Below, one piece after another: positions 48,477 to 60,194 of a stretch of DNA of 64,000 nucleotides. The stretch's first letter is position 1; the number at the start of each line of letters is the position of its first letter. The stretch covers positions 1,045,001 to 1,109,000 of the forward strand of contig NC_135556.1 of assembly GCF_964340395.1 (NCBI RefSeq), written 5' to 3'. The notes under the pieces are model-generated. The model did not search any database. It was not told the DNA's origin and worked only from the letters and a program-made list of their open reading frames with translations. The stretch comes from Glandiceps talaboti. Taxonomy: Eukaryota; Hemichordata; Enteropneusta; Spengelidae. The position numbers and the translations under genes are program-made.

Positions 48477-48780
48477 TATTATCCCAAGCAGGGTTTACCA
48501 CATCACTTTACTCAGGACACAGTTTTCGCAAGGGTGAAGCTTCATGCGCCTTCGCTGCACTGGTGCCTGGGGAGCTCATCCAGATGCATAGTGACTGGAA
48601 ATCACAAAAATACCTTTTGTATTTGCAAATCCCATTCCAACAGTGTATTGAAGTTCAAAACGTCTGAACATTTTCATTCTCAACCATTCCTCATTTTCAC
48701 GATAATATGGGGTTTTTACAACCAGGAATGTACATTTAGTCCAACTCACCTTCAGTCATGTAATTGTGGTTTTTTTTGAA

Positions 48781-50258
48781 TGCCACACAACCTTAGATAG
48801 ATCATTATAGGTGCAGTATGTTTACACATCAGGTAACCAATTAACGTCAAATTAAAAAAACCAGCTTTGCTAACCTTTTCAGGGTTTTACTGTACACGTA
48901 GTTTGCTGGCTCTTTTCAGGAAATTTTTCTTTCAAGGCAGCATGGGCACAGGCATGGCGGCCACTTCGTTTGGTCTTATTCTTGTCAGCAAGGTTCCAGT
49001 ACTTAATAAAACTGGCACCTTTGCCTTTGCCGCCAACTCTGTGTCTCTGTCTTTTTGCTGTTGTTTGTAGTTGGTAATTTGGTGGGAATGGAGGTCGCCC
49101 TTCTGGTGCCCTTCAGAGCCTTTAATTGGCCACACATGCGCAGTTTCAATCATTCGTAACTTTTTGTCACTTTGACTTTGACTGCACTGGTTGTATTTTC
49201 AAACCCTCCCACCCACCCAAAATGTTTTAGCATTCCCCGGAGTTCATATTCATATCATGTTATCGTTCTAGTTATTCGATCATGTTGGCCTTATTCTTGT
49301 GTGTCTCTGTCTTTTTGTTGTTGTTTGTAGATGGTAATTTTTATTTCTTCCTATCAGATGTACAGCCATTATAGATTGGAAGAACAGTTTTATAGTGTCT
49401 TTTTAAGTTGATGGCAGTTTCCGCATCCACTATTTCTCAGAGACTGCACAATTTTTGCAATTTCATTATTTTTTTCTCGAATATGCAAAAGAAAGTTTAG
49501 GGTCGGCAGTGAAAAGCTAGGTGGGGTCAGGTAACCGGAACCAAACAATTATTTTATTTAATAGGCCTTATCCCTAATTTGCATATAAATAACCCAATCA
49601 ACTTGTCTTGAATAAACCTATATCTTCATCTCAAGACACATACACAACAAAATTAAACACAATTAGCCCAGTAATTTTAGAGAAGATTTTAAAGCACTTT
49701 TACCAAAAATTCTATTTTCAGACCTGATTTGCATCTTAATGACACAGTCAATTTATCTTGAACAAACTTATCTGTGCTCATCTCATGACACCTACACAAC
49801 AAATTTCAACTCAATTGGCTCAGTAATCTTGGAGAAGATTTCTGAAACATTTTTACCAAAAATTCTACTTTAGACCTAATTTGCATATTAATGACCAAAT
49901 CAACTTTTCTTGAACAAACTTATATCTGCTCATCAAATGACATCAACACAACAAATTTCAGGTCAATTGACCAAGTAGTTTTGGAGAAGATTCTTGAAGC
50001 ATTTTTTTAATACCCACAATTGTATTTTTAGACCTAATTTGCATAGCAATGACCCAATCAACTTATCTTGAAAAAACTTCTATCTGTTCATCCCATGGCA
50101 CCTATACAACAAATTTCAGGTCAATTGACCCAGTAGTTTTGGAGGAGAGGATGAAAGTAGAAAAGTTGATGGACGGACTACAGACGACAACAGAGAATCA
50201 ACCTAGTGGAGCTAAAATCACTTCATTGTTTTCAAAATTTGAAATGAATTTACAATAC
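48781..50258. other. Intron c-d segment next to exon c
   Basis: Two related pieces near 49040 and 49300 share tgtgtctctgtctttttg and gttgtttgtag, so a repeat end may be duplicated. From 49556 a tandem repeat follows (listed separately). No gene is visible. Confidence 0.5.
49556..50160. repeat. Tandem repeat, about 155-bp unit, four copies
   Basis: Each unit contains ctaatttgcatattaatgac, a caactTatcttgaacaaact-like segment, acacaacaaatttca and attgacccagtagttttgga. Copies start near 49562, 49720, 49873 and 50030. The same kind of module occurs singly in the TAGCACAACTG family. Confidence 0.8.
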
Positions 50259-50360
50259 CTTCTTCTCTAAAGAATTGAAATGCTGCCCTCCTATCAGCAA
50301 ACAATCCCATGTGAGTGAAGCTACCAGTACCAGGATTAAAGTTCTCCATCCTGTCCTTAG
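50259..50360 (-). CDS. GEMIN5: GEMIN5 exon c: start of TPR-like dimerisation domain
   Basis: The exon is 102 bases, with acceptor TTCCAG and donor GAAG|GTATTG. The reading includes FTHMGLFADRRAAFQFF and REEG. It matches the vertebrate block containing H-L-G-L-F-T-D-R at the front of the dimerisation domain. The domain forms helical hairpins that let two GEMIN5 chains pair. Phase is 1 in and 1 out. No conserved residue seems to be missing between this exon and exon b, so the direct b-to-c join is likely complete. Confidence 0.92.
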
Positions 50361-51015
50361 CTGGAAAGAGAATTAATGTCAGATGAGAACTAATGTACAT
50401 TTTCTTTGTAAACCTTAGGTATGAGAATACAGTTGTCCAGGAAACCTATATAAAAGAATGGTCCAATCTCTTTATCTCAACTGTAAAGGTACAGTCTTGT
50501 TAGAAGACAGGGTCCCCCCCCCCCACCCAACTCATGTAGTTTACTTGCATGTGACTAAAAGATCACCATTAAGTGCATGTGATATGCAAGAGATTTTGTT
50601 AAGTGACCCCGAAGGTCAAAGTTAAGGTCAAAGGTCAATGTCTTACTAAAATGCTCCCATCCAATTATGTAGGGGTAGACATTTGGATGAAGTCTCTATG
50701 TAACATATTTTTGAGTTTAATATGCAATACATATTGATATTTAGCAACAAAATGGCCGCCATTGTGTAAAAACACCGCCAATGGCATTGTAGCACAACTG
50801 TACAGTTTTTAAAAATGTTAACCCACATGCTGATCCGTGCTTGGTATTTGCTGAATGACTATCCAGTTGCCTAGCCAACCCTATTGTTATCTTTACAATA
50901 TACACGATCATTTGGCTGTTGCTATGGGCATGGTCATGTTGCTAGGTATATTTGCATACATTTTGGGAACGTGTATTCATTTGTCTACTAATCCCAGTTA
51001 TCTTTGCAATAGACA

Positions 51016-51173
51016 TAATAATAATAATAATAATAATAATAATGTTGGTTTCTTATATAGCGCTTTCCCACTCCGTGCTCAAAGCGCTTTACAATTATTA
51101 CCCCTGGCTCGGATCAGAACAGCACAACGGCCCTTTAGTCTTCCTCAACTCCCCGGGGAGCATACAATCCATA
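51016..51173 (-). repeat. SINE fragment (3' half)
   Basis: It has the (AAT)n run, tatatagcgctttcccactc and the block to cggggagcatacaatccat. It matches the copy at 5982-6340 in the same orientation, without the tRNA-like head. Confidence 0.8.
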
Positions 51174-51366
51174 TGTATGGATCTGCTGAGAAGTTTTGGA
51201 ATTAAAGACTTTTGACCAAAAAGACACATTCTCGCCCTAATTTGCATATCACTGATGAAATCATCATGTCGTTAACAATTCTTAACCTAAACATCCCTAA
51301 GAATGTTCTCGCCAAATTTCAGACCGATCGGCTCAGTAATTTTTTTGTTTAAGTTTTTTGACCATT

Positions 51367-52313
51367 CTATTTGGCTCGAAACGCAAAATGCATAAGGTTT
51401 CTGAATTTAGAATAACTTGTAAGCAACGTGATATTTATGCTAGCAAATCTGTCAAACACCTTGGACTTGATCTTGATCAAAGTCTATCAGGACTTCAGAT
51501 TGTTTAAAATATTATTAAGAAAACCAATTCAAGGATTAAATTTCTCTATCAACAGGCACACTTTCTCAACCAAAACTTTCGCAAAACCCTTTGCACTGCT
51601 CTAATCCCATGTCACTTTGATTATTCATGTTCATCCTGGTACTCTGGTCTTACCAAAAACTCTCAAAAAGTCTAATTTGCACCAAACAAAATAATATGGT
51701 TCATCCCAGATCACACATAGGTGCTGATCAGTTTGATGCCCTGAGTATGCTGGACGTCAAGGGTAGAGTGAGCCAGCTACGGCTTATTATTACCATGCTT
51801 TCAAAATATCAAATTACTCCAGCCCTGAGTATTTATCTCATCAGTTTACCAATTTGAAGTATCTTCTGTTGGTACTAGCGGAGGTTGGTACAATTTTCAT
51901 CAGCCAACAGTTAAAGGTGAGGCTGCTAATATGTTTTTGCTAACACCATTAAGGACTGGAATAATCTACCAGCATCAATAAAACAAATACTACAAAGAAA
52001 TGCCTTTTAAAAGGTGTCAATTCACATCTGTCCAGTACACTAAGTGATACTGAAAACAGCGAGTTTATTCATTATTAGTTAGTTTGCCTCCACATTTTCC
52101 CTACTTCTGTTATTCTTTCCTATTTCATGTAGTTAAAAACCTTTGCTTATCCCACCACTTTCTTGAATCACTGTAAACTACTGGAAACAAGTCTTTGACT
52201 TTGTGGGTTATCCAAGTAATTCAACAATTTGTACCAGTTTTTATTTGTATATCTGTACTGTCAATCTTGTTGTTTTACTGAAATAAACTAAACTAAATTG
52301 GTAAACTAAACTA
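51367..52313 (+). pseudogene. 3' end of a CR1-like LINE
   Basis: Broken frames give S-V-K-H-L-G-L-D-L-D, I-K-F-L-Y-Q-Q-A-H-F-L-N, L-I-P-C-H-F-D-Y-S-C-S-S-W-Y and DALSMLDVKGRVSQLRL, the conserved region after the reverse transcriptase core in CR1/jockey-type ORF2. The piece ends in repeats of aaactaaacta. It is 5'-truncated and has stops and frameshifts. Confidence 0.8.
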
Positions 52314-52533
52314 ATCACATTTTATGACCCAAATCATACTCAGTGGTAAGATCGATATCATTTCAATTTGAGCAACTTCCCAACTAGACACCCTCGGTAC
52401 TATATCCACCAAATATCATGGCAATTGGTCTAGCGGTTTTTGACTTTTAAGTTGTTTACACACACAGACACACACACACAAAGGCAGACAAACAGACAGA
52501 CACTTAGCGAACCTTATCAGTTCAGTTGTGCTA

Positions 52534-53129
52534 AAAAATGACATATTAAGCTCCAAGAATAACAATTGATAAAGTATCTCCCTGCCTGTATTATTTGTGA
52601 ACATGATTTAAAAGAAATTGAACACAAATGAACACTACTGATTGTATGTTATATGCAAGAAATTAACGGATTTTTGTAATTGACCATGAAGGTCAAGGTC
52701 AAAGGTATCATACTATAGCTTGTATCTGATAATATAGGGGTAGGCACCTGAATGAAGTCTCTATGTATTATATTTTTGGCCACCATTCTGTCAAATTTGC
52801 AAATTTCACAAAAGAAAGTGACATGTAAATGTTCCACATGATATGTCACCTACCGGGGACTAAATAGTGAAATTCAAAACCATTGAGGTCACCTTACATT
52901 TCCAGTAAATACACATTATATGTTTTCATATTTGAAAATATCTGCACTTCTAATCAGTGTGTGCATTTCAATCTTGAAGTTGTCCATTTTCTTCAGCTGT
53001 TTGCATGCAATGCTTTCATTGATGGCACAACAGCTTGATATTAGGTAGATGTACACAAAATTTATCCTAAAAAATCAAAGTAGTTATGGCTACAATTGTC
53101 AATGATTAAGACAAACACAAACCTTCCAT
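52534..53129. other. Intron b-c segment
   Basis: A diverged old repeat (gaccatgaaggtcaaggtca, then gaatgaagtctctatgta) occupies about 52680-52870. No gene is seen. Confidence 0.5.
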
Positions 53130-54150
53130 CCTGACTTCTGTGGAACTTTGACATTACATACCAAGTCAATACCTGACTTCTGTGGAACTTTGACATTACA
53201 TACCAAGTCAATACCTGACTTCTGTGGAACTTTGACATTACATACCAAGTCAATACCTGACTTCTGTGGAACTTTGACATTACATACCAAGTCAATACCT
53301 GACTTCTGTGGAACTTTGACATTACATACCAAGTCAATACCTGACTTCTGTGGAACTTTGACATTACATACCAAGTCAATACCTGACTTCTGTGGAACTT
53401 TGACATTACATACCAAGTCAATACCTGACTTCTGTGGAACTTTGACATTACATACCAAGTCAATACCTGACTTCTGTGGAACTTTGACATTACATACCAA
53501 GTCAATACCTGACTTCTGTGGAACTTTGACATTACATACCAAGTCAATACCTGACTTCTGTGGAACTTTGACATTACATACCAAGTCAATACCTGACTTC
53601 TGTGGAACTTTGACATTACATACCAAGTCAATACCTGACTTCTGTGGAACTTTGACATTACATACCAAGTCAATACCTGACTTCTGTGGAACTTTGACAT
53701 TACATACCAAGTCAATACCTGACTTCTGTGGAACTTTGACATTACATACCAAGTCAATACCTGACTTCTGTGGAACTTTGACATTACATACCAAGTCAAT
53801 ACCTGACTTCTGTGGAACTTTGACATTACATACCAAGTCAATACCTGACTTCTGTGGAACTTTGACATTACATACCAAGTCAATACCTGACTTCTGTGGA
53901 ACTTTGACATTACATACCAAGTCAATACCTGACTTCTGTGGAACTTTGACATTACATACCAAGTCAATACCTGACTTCTGTGGAACTTTGACATTACATA
54001 CCAAGTCAATACCTGACTTCTGTGGAACTTTGACATTACATACCAAGTCAATACCTGACTTCTGTGGAACTTTGACATTACATACCAAGTCAATACCTGA
54101 CTTCTGTGGAACTTTGACATTACATACTAATTCAATACCTGACTTCTGCT
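53130..54150. repeat. Minisatellite F, 42-bp unit, about 24 nearly identical copies
   Basis: The unit is tcaatacctgacttctgtgg then aactttgacattacatacca and ag. I see no differences between units from 53131 to about 54125; only the last, at the right edge, differs. It lies in GEMIN5 intron b-c, about 160 bases downstream of the exon b donor. The 42-bp period produces open frames of over 300 codons on both strands; they are not genes. Confidence 0.98.
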
Positions 54151-54308
54151 GATCAGTTCCTTGTCTAAACCATTATTACTTGTTTGTAGTCAAGGCATCT
54201 TTTATCACTGACTTCAACAAGAGGGCACTCAGTATAAGCAATAGGTCTGATGGAGCGTCATGGCTAATACAATCAACCAAGTTGGTAGAGGTATCATAAT
54301 ATACTTAC

Positions 54309-54428
54309 AGTACAGAGATTGTCCTAACAACACACAATCTTCTTGTATGTAGCTTCTCCCTCTATTGTCCAAAGAACTTGACTTGGGAAATAAAGATCTG
54401 TGTTTTTTCTTTTTTCTGTCAGGTGCAC
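54309..54428 (-). CDS. GEMIN5: GEMIN5 exon b: KKKK-basic motif
   Basis: The exon is 120 bases with acceptor CTAG and a strong donor T|GTAAGT. It encodes GAPDRKKKKHRSLFPKSSS followed by a segment ending EDCVLLGQSLY. Vertebrate GEMIN5 has a matching block with a KKKK run, R-S-L, a serine-rich patch and a C-L/V-L ending, just before the dimerisation domain. The exon enters in phase 1 and leaves in phase 1, which agrees with both neighbours. It is isolated between a 6.3-kb upstream intron and a 3.9-kb downstream intron that carries the 42-bp array. Confidence 0.9.
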
Positions 54429-54489
54429 CTAGATACAGTAACCACAACAAAACTATGCTAAACATTATGAAAGTGGAAGACTACAGTAA

Positions 54490-54680
54490 ACACAATCAGA
54501 TTTAAAATGAATGCCTCCGTAAGGGCAAAGTTTTGAGATTGACGTTCCTACAGACAATTGTTGGAATACAACAGAACATATGCAATAAGTTATTTTTTCT
54601 CATTGATTGTTATTTGCCCATTGCTGTTAGTGATCTCCTGGCCAACGACAACATGTAATGTGAAGCTTTACATGTGCATA
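54490..54680. repeat. Left half of an inverted repeat pair
   Basis: The sequence from gcctccgtaagggcaaagtt to ccaacgacaacatgtaatgt is repeated in reverse complement at 60195-60410, with about 90 percent identity by eye. Its outer end resembles 30390-30440. Confidence 0.8.
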
Positions 54681-55587
54681 AATTATGCTGCCATTGGTTC
54701 AAATTTATTGTCATTACTTCTTATACAAGCCTGTGGAAGCAGAATGAAAGGTTAGAGCTGACAAAGTCTGTCATTAGCCAAATAGTCTATTGAGGATACA
54801 AATGTAAAGCACTTCTGATTTCAGTAAAGCAGAGTGGATAATTGAATCAGGATACACATGCTGATGGATTACTAGCCAAATGTTAGCTTTATCCTTGTGA
54901 TTGTATCTGCTGTAAATTAGCTCAATGCCATACATTTGTACATTATGTTTTCTGGTTCTGATGCCAAAGCATGAAAGGTTAGTTCACTGTTGTAAGCAGC
55001 TGTGGTTTACTGGATTCCACTGTAGTATACCTTTTGCTAGACTCTGAAATTCTGAGTTAGTAACTGAATAGGGATAAAGGAAATACGAAAAAAGTTCATT
55101 AGCTTCATCCTCATGTTCTGTTTACAGCTACATGTACCTAGACAATAAAGCTGAAGTAACTATATTAGTGAGGGACAGAGACCTTACAGTGCTTGAGATA
55201 TGATGAACTATACTGTAATTAAATAGAGTCTCAGTTCGTTTAAGAAAGCAAAAGTACATATACTCCATGCTGTATTATGACAAAGATAACAACTGTTGGA
55301 AGGTACAGTCAGTTCTGGTGACCTATGTACAGTATACCAGGATTGAAATTACACCTGTAGGCTGTAGGCTATGTAGATTGTTGAAGTTTTTCATGCTTGA
55401 CAGAAGCTGATATGGCCTAAAAAAATAATAGTTTGGTTCCGGTTACCCAACCCCACCTAGTTATTCACTGCTGACTTCAGGCACATTGGCGTTAATAAAT
55501 TATATTATCTTAATGATTTCAAAATAGGGAGACATATCAAGAGTTATTGGCCAAAATATGAATATTTATGACAAATATGGCCACCAT
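54681..55587. other. Intron a-b segment, nothing recognised
   Basis: AT-rich sequence without a gene or clear repeat. It lies between the left inverted-repeat half and the SINE at 55588. Confidence 0.4.
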
Positions 55588-55917
55588 ACAGGTTGCAGGT
55601 TCAAGTCCTGTCGCTGCCTGCTGTTTGTTTCTGAGTGGCTAAAGTCCTTGGGCAAGATTTGAACCACAACTGTGCCTCAGTCAACCCAGCTGTATAATTG
55701 GGAACCTGGTAGTATGTAGCTTGCAATGTGAAGGCTTTAATCCTATGTGCCAAAGTGGCGGCAATGGATTGTATGTTCCCCAGGGAGTTGAGGAAGACTG
55801 ACAGGCCGTTGTGCCATTCTGATCCGAGCCAGGGGTAATAATTGGAAAGCACTTTGAGCACGGAGTGGGAAAGCACAATATAAGAACCCAATATCATCAT
55901 CATCATCATCATTATTT
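55588..55917 (+). repeat. SINE, 5'-truncated copy
   Basis: It starts at the B-box region (acaggttgcaggttcaagtc) and runs through gctgcctgctgtttgtttct, ccagctgtataattgggaac and agcactttgagcacgg to a (TCA)n tail at about 55893-55912. It has the opposite orientation to the copies at 5982 and 51016. The A-box is missing. Confidence 0.8.
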
Positions 55918-56480
55918 TGCTGTTATCGTGGGGATTGTAAAACGAAGTGATGTGTATATGTAGACTATACCATCTGACATTTGTACAAGGTTTGGTTGAA
56001 ATCAGTCCATGCATATCAGAGATACACACTTTGACAACAATATGGCTATTTGACCTTGAAGATGGCGGTCAAGGTCAAAGTTAATGTGCCATTAAAAAGC
56101 TCATGATCGATAACATGGGTGAAGACACTTGAATGAGGTCTCTATCACTTAAACTTCAAGAGTTATTGGGCAAAGTGTGATTATTTACGACAAGTATGGC
56201 CGCCATTTTGCTGTTATCGTTGGGGTTGTGAAACAGAGATGTGTCTATGCAGACTATAGCATCTGACATTTGTACACGGTTTGGTTGAAATCAATCCTTG
56301 TACATCAGAGATATACATACACACTTTGACAATAATATGGTTATTTGACCTTGAAGGTGGAGGTCAAGGTCAAAAGTTAATGTGCCATTAAAAAGCTCAT
56401 GATTGATAACATGGGTGAAGACACTTGAATGAGGTCTCTATCTGTTATACTTCAAGAGTTATTGGGCAAAGTGTGATTTT
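55918..56480. repeat. Two tandem copies of an old interspersed repeat
   Basis: A unit of about 300 bases containing catctgacatttgtacaagg, ggttgaaatcagtcc and aagctcatgatcgataacat occurs twice, with its parts repeating near 56270 and 56400. Related single pieces occur at 22300-22740 and 690-790. Confidence 0.75.
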
Positions 56481-56624
56481 AAATGATTTTGTAGGGAAAG
56501 GAAAAGACTGATTTATTAGTACGGCATTTGCGATACCAAAGCGCACTTGTCCTGAAAATATTATTGATGTAGCTTTTAGTACTAATAAATTATTGGCATA
56601 TTTTTGTAGGCCACTAAAAACGAA

Positions 56625-59600
56625 ACAAGCGACCTATCGGTCAGAATAGCTCCGCTGTTTGTTTTTTTAATCTTATTTTTTATTTTGGTGACATGTAGCA
56701 GTGGTTCAGTTCTTCAGCTCTTCATTATGCAGTTTTGTTTTAGCGATGCAATAAAGTGGTTAGTGGTTATATATGATGTCTCACTATAAACACATTTTAC
56801 ACAGAAGTTGGTAATGTATTGTACTTTTATACCATAGTCACCATTTTATAACAAAAATGTACTGTTATGAAAAATTGCACAAAATCTCTGAAAAAAATGA
56901 CTGGGAAATGCACACAAGAAAAAGAAAAAAAAGAGGATTTTGAGGTTGGCTATAAATAATTCCAGTGTCTTACAGCTTTAACCCTGGAAAATTTTAATGA
57001 TGAATGAAATAAACTAGGGATCTAAAATAATTTTGAGGCAATTTGAATTTCAATTTTCTAACAAATTACCAAGTCAACAACATTCAACTTGTACTAGTTG
57101 TAGTAGATATATATAGGGAAGAAATGTATTAATCGCCATCTTAGTTTCCGTATGGCGACAATCCCAAGTACCCGAAAGAGAGTCATTCTCAGCCAATTCA
57201 GGGTTCGACACTGGAGTAAAAAAGTCACTATCCCACAGTACTAGTAAAATTGATAACGTAGTAGTCCTGCAAAAAATTTGGTGGTCCTATCTTTAAGTGC
57301 TTTCGCATGTTCACTTAGGCTCTTCATCTCTCTAAGTTTTTGCTCTACTTCTAATTCACTTTTCCAAACCCCATATTTATTTCAAACCCTGTGTTGTAAT
57401 TGAACTGTCTATTTCTTTGTAGTTGTTTGTGCATCATCAACTCCTTACTGTAATTTTATTCTCTTTTTTATGTTTTGGAGCTTCTTCTCTTTTTTTGTTG
57501 CTTTCTGTGAGTAGTTTGTCTTAATTGGGGGGGGGGGGGAGTAATAAGATATTATGTGGTCTTATTTCTAGCTTAAATACTACATAACATTTCTGGTACA
57601 CATTGATCTAACTATTGCATTTTTAAAAGACAAAAAATTACCTTCCCATAGAGCATGTCTTTATAGTGTTGTCCTTAGTGCATATTAGAATGTATTTACA
57701 ACATAAAAATAAATAAATTTGAAGGTTATCAGCAGTTACAGCAAAATTTTGTTACTAATTACTATACATGTACAAGTCACTTCGTCTATTTTCGTGTCTA
57801 TGTACTTCCGGGTTGACATAAATGTTAAACGTGATACAGTCGGCCCTATAATTACTAAGAAATGACAAAACCGTTCGCAAAATAAAGTTCAGGATTTTAA
57901 TTTTTTCAAACTGAATATCAATATCCACTACACATTCAACAACTGGGGCGCGTTCGGTAGACAAAGCGCCCGCGGACATTTCAAAACGTTTTGTTCCCGA
58001 ACGACTAATTCGGCGACCCGGGAAGAAGGAAGGTGGAAGAGTGAGGTGACTCGCCAAAAGCCAAGATGGCGGCCACGAATTCTCACTTCATCAGCGAACT
58101 TGAATTTTTGAGTAGGATTACTTAGTGAACATTAGTTTTGATTCAGCACTGCAAAAAAGTTCATGGAATTGGTCATTTACAATTCGCAACGGTATTTAGA
58201 AATACGAATACCCGTCGGGATAATGGTGCGGTCGATATGACGTACATTGAGCGATGCAAGATAAACTTGGGGTCAGGTCACAGGTCAAAGATCACTTCGT
58301 TAGTGTAAAAATAGTGTATGCATAAATAACAGGCCTTTTTTAGGCATTCTAGCATCCTGACAGTACTGCAAAGGTATGATTTAACTATGTGCATCGTCTT
58401 TTCAATGATGAGTGCTGAATGTACACAAAATGCGACAATCTTCTGTTTGAATGTGCCGCCATCTTTTGTTTTTCACGTGCAACATGCAAGATACAGTTCG
58501 GTGCAGGGCCAGGGCGCCCTGGCCAGACAATGAAAACGTTTTGACTACCGAACGCGCCCCTGGTTTCGTGTATTTAGAAATGTGTCCCAAAACATGAACA
58601 CGGAACACGGAATCGTGTCAGTGTTACTAGCCAAGTTAGCAGTTTCATTGTAGGCTGTAAGTTGTACCAGTAAAAAAAAAGATCATCACATCATGTAGGA
58701 AGTACAAAAACATAGAACACGTTGTTTTCTTGCTGAATAAACTCACTGAAATAACAATACGGTCAAATTGCGTCTTCGATTTTGACAGCCACCATTATGA
58801 TTGAGTTTCACTTAGTTCGTTGAACGTGGCCAGGCCCGGGCGAACGCCGACATCCAATTTGTACAGTGTTTTTACAAAGGGAGCTCGTCAATAACCTACC
58901 GAATAATTAACTCAGAAACGTAGTTTAAATACTAACTGATCTAAAAATTACTGTTTAAAAAGACTACGCATCCGTACATAAATACGATACCATGTGACAA
59001 AGATTTCAACTTTACTAACTTACTTGTTACAGTGTGGAGGCCAGCCTTACCCTTATTATACGCATATCATCGTACAACTAATTTTATTGGCTATAATATT
59101 AGCTACATTTGAAAGGTCTCACTTGATTGGCTCACCCTTCGCTATTCCCGTTTTCAAGAGACACCCCGCCAGAATAAAGTGCCACGTAGTACAGCAATGG
59201 CGCGAGATCGCCTGTTGGCGACTTTCCCACCGGGTGTGCTTTTCGAAAACTACACAACACATGATAAGCTTTTATGACACGGAATCATAGAAAATCTACC
59301 CCGTTTCCAAACTAATCGTAATTTTATTGTGAATAGACAACCGGAGTTGGTCAAAATAGCAAATTAAAAATCAAATGAATTTTACTATGACCGTGAATTC
59401 ATATAGCCGGTGGTTTGAATTCTGAGCTCCCTAATATACCTATCGAAAAGACACTATCCCGTCGGACTACCTGCAATGGGCATTTTACTACCTCTCACTT
59501 GATCGTGAGGTGCATATACTGGAATTAACCATTCTGTAGGAGGGGTGGAGAATTTGGATTGAAGTTTACAACCCTTTTTCGAACAAATATTTGTCATTTG

Positions 59601-60146
59601 GGCGCACAATGCGTAGAATTAAGACTATAGCACATATTACATTGCTTGTTTGACGTCAATAGTGTCTTTTGAAAAGTTGCACTTTACCTAAAGTCTCACG
59701 GACTGATTTCCAATATGGCGTCGGTCATAATGCTCATTAACATATTCATTTTTTTTCAAATTACAAAAAAAAAATCATAAAAAATAGAGGAGAAGACGTG
59801 CTGACTTGAAATTAACAAATCTAAGTAAGCTACTCTCTGTGCATCAACACACCAGATATCAAAGCAATCTGACTTGAAGTATATGAGGAGTTGATAAAAA
59901 TGTCATTTTGGGAAAAAAAATCATAAAAAATTGAAAATGGCACAGATCAACTTGGCATGAACAAATCTGAATAGCCTCCCCCTAGGGAACATGCACACCT
60001 AATATCGAAGTATTCTGGCTGTTACTTTCAGAGAAGATAGTGAAAATATAAAAGTTTGACGGACACCTATGATTCACCTACTCTATACTCTATACAACCT
60101 ATACCTAAAGCTACGCTCTCAGCTTTCGCTGACAGCGGAGCTAAAA
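56625..60146. repeat. Long dispersed repeat, copy 2 (about 3.5 kb)
   Basis: It has the same orientation and order as 15761-19502, from acaagcgacctatcggtc to gacagcggagctaaa, with high similarity over most of its length. It lacks the 148-bp MITE and the 750-base segment present in copy 1, and has an extra insertion of about 670 bases (57917-58588). Open frames shared by the two copies are broken differently in each, so there is no sign of a conserved protein. Confidence 0.85.
57945..58560. mobile_element. 616-bp insertion with 16-bp inverted ends
   Basis: The ends are ggggcgcgttcggtag and its exact reverse complement ctaccgaacgcgcccc. The stretch is absent from copy 1 of the long repeat. The extra DNA relative to copy 1 runs slightly beyond these ends (about 57917-58588), so either the true ends lie further out or an older element was hit. 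It is CpG-rich and no protein was recognised. Confidence 0.75.
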
Positions 60147-60194
60147 ATAGTTTCTCGTCAGGAAATGTTGTGTAAAGTGATACGACGATGCGCT

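Larger units (their letters stand above)
45388..48660 (+). pseudogene. DIRS tyrosine recombinase, split by a pogo-like transposon
   Basis: Left part: PKQKMAITPEILLAIY, W-A-A-F-L-T-A-F-H-L-F and, after a frameshift near 45650, the block with G-I-T-W-S-K-T and ALWHMCSLTQAAPTAP. The frame runs to 45906 and is cut by the TA where the transposon entered. Right part, from 48477: Y-S-G-H-S-F-R-K-G-E-A, the H-x-x-R catalytic signature, then V-P-G-E-L-I-Q and S-D-W-K-S-Q-K-Y-L-L-Y-L with the expected tyrosine. Removing the insertion and one TA leaves the reading frame continuous across the junction, so the split is due to that single event. One other frameshift remains. Confidence 0.88.
39035..48780 (+). 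mobile_element. DIRS-like tyrosine-recombinase retrotransposon, interrupted and decayed
   Basis: In order on the plus strand there are a gag-like ORF (39378-40080), an RT-RNase H region (44107-45129) and a tyrosine recombinase (about 45400-45906 and 48477-48660). This domain set is diagnostic of DIRS-type elements, which integrate with a recombinase instead of an integrase. The element is split by a palindrome-rich insertion (40911-43589) and by a pogo-like transposon (45909-48476). Outer limits are approximate. The left part shares about 360 bases with 35510-35905. It is antisense to GEMIN5 in intron c-d. Confidence 0.85.
50790..52533. repeat. TAGCACAACTG repeat family, copy 3, with nested insertions
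   Basis: It starts tagcacaactgtacagttt and ends ttcagttgtgcta. The standard module order is interrupted by a SINE piece at 51016-51173 and a LINE 3' piece at 51367-52313. Confidence 0.75.

Noticed and set aside
53062-54152. Three overlapping frames of 329-352 codons with 14-residue repeats
   Set aside because: They are the 42-bp array read in different frames on both strands.
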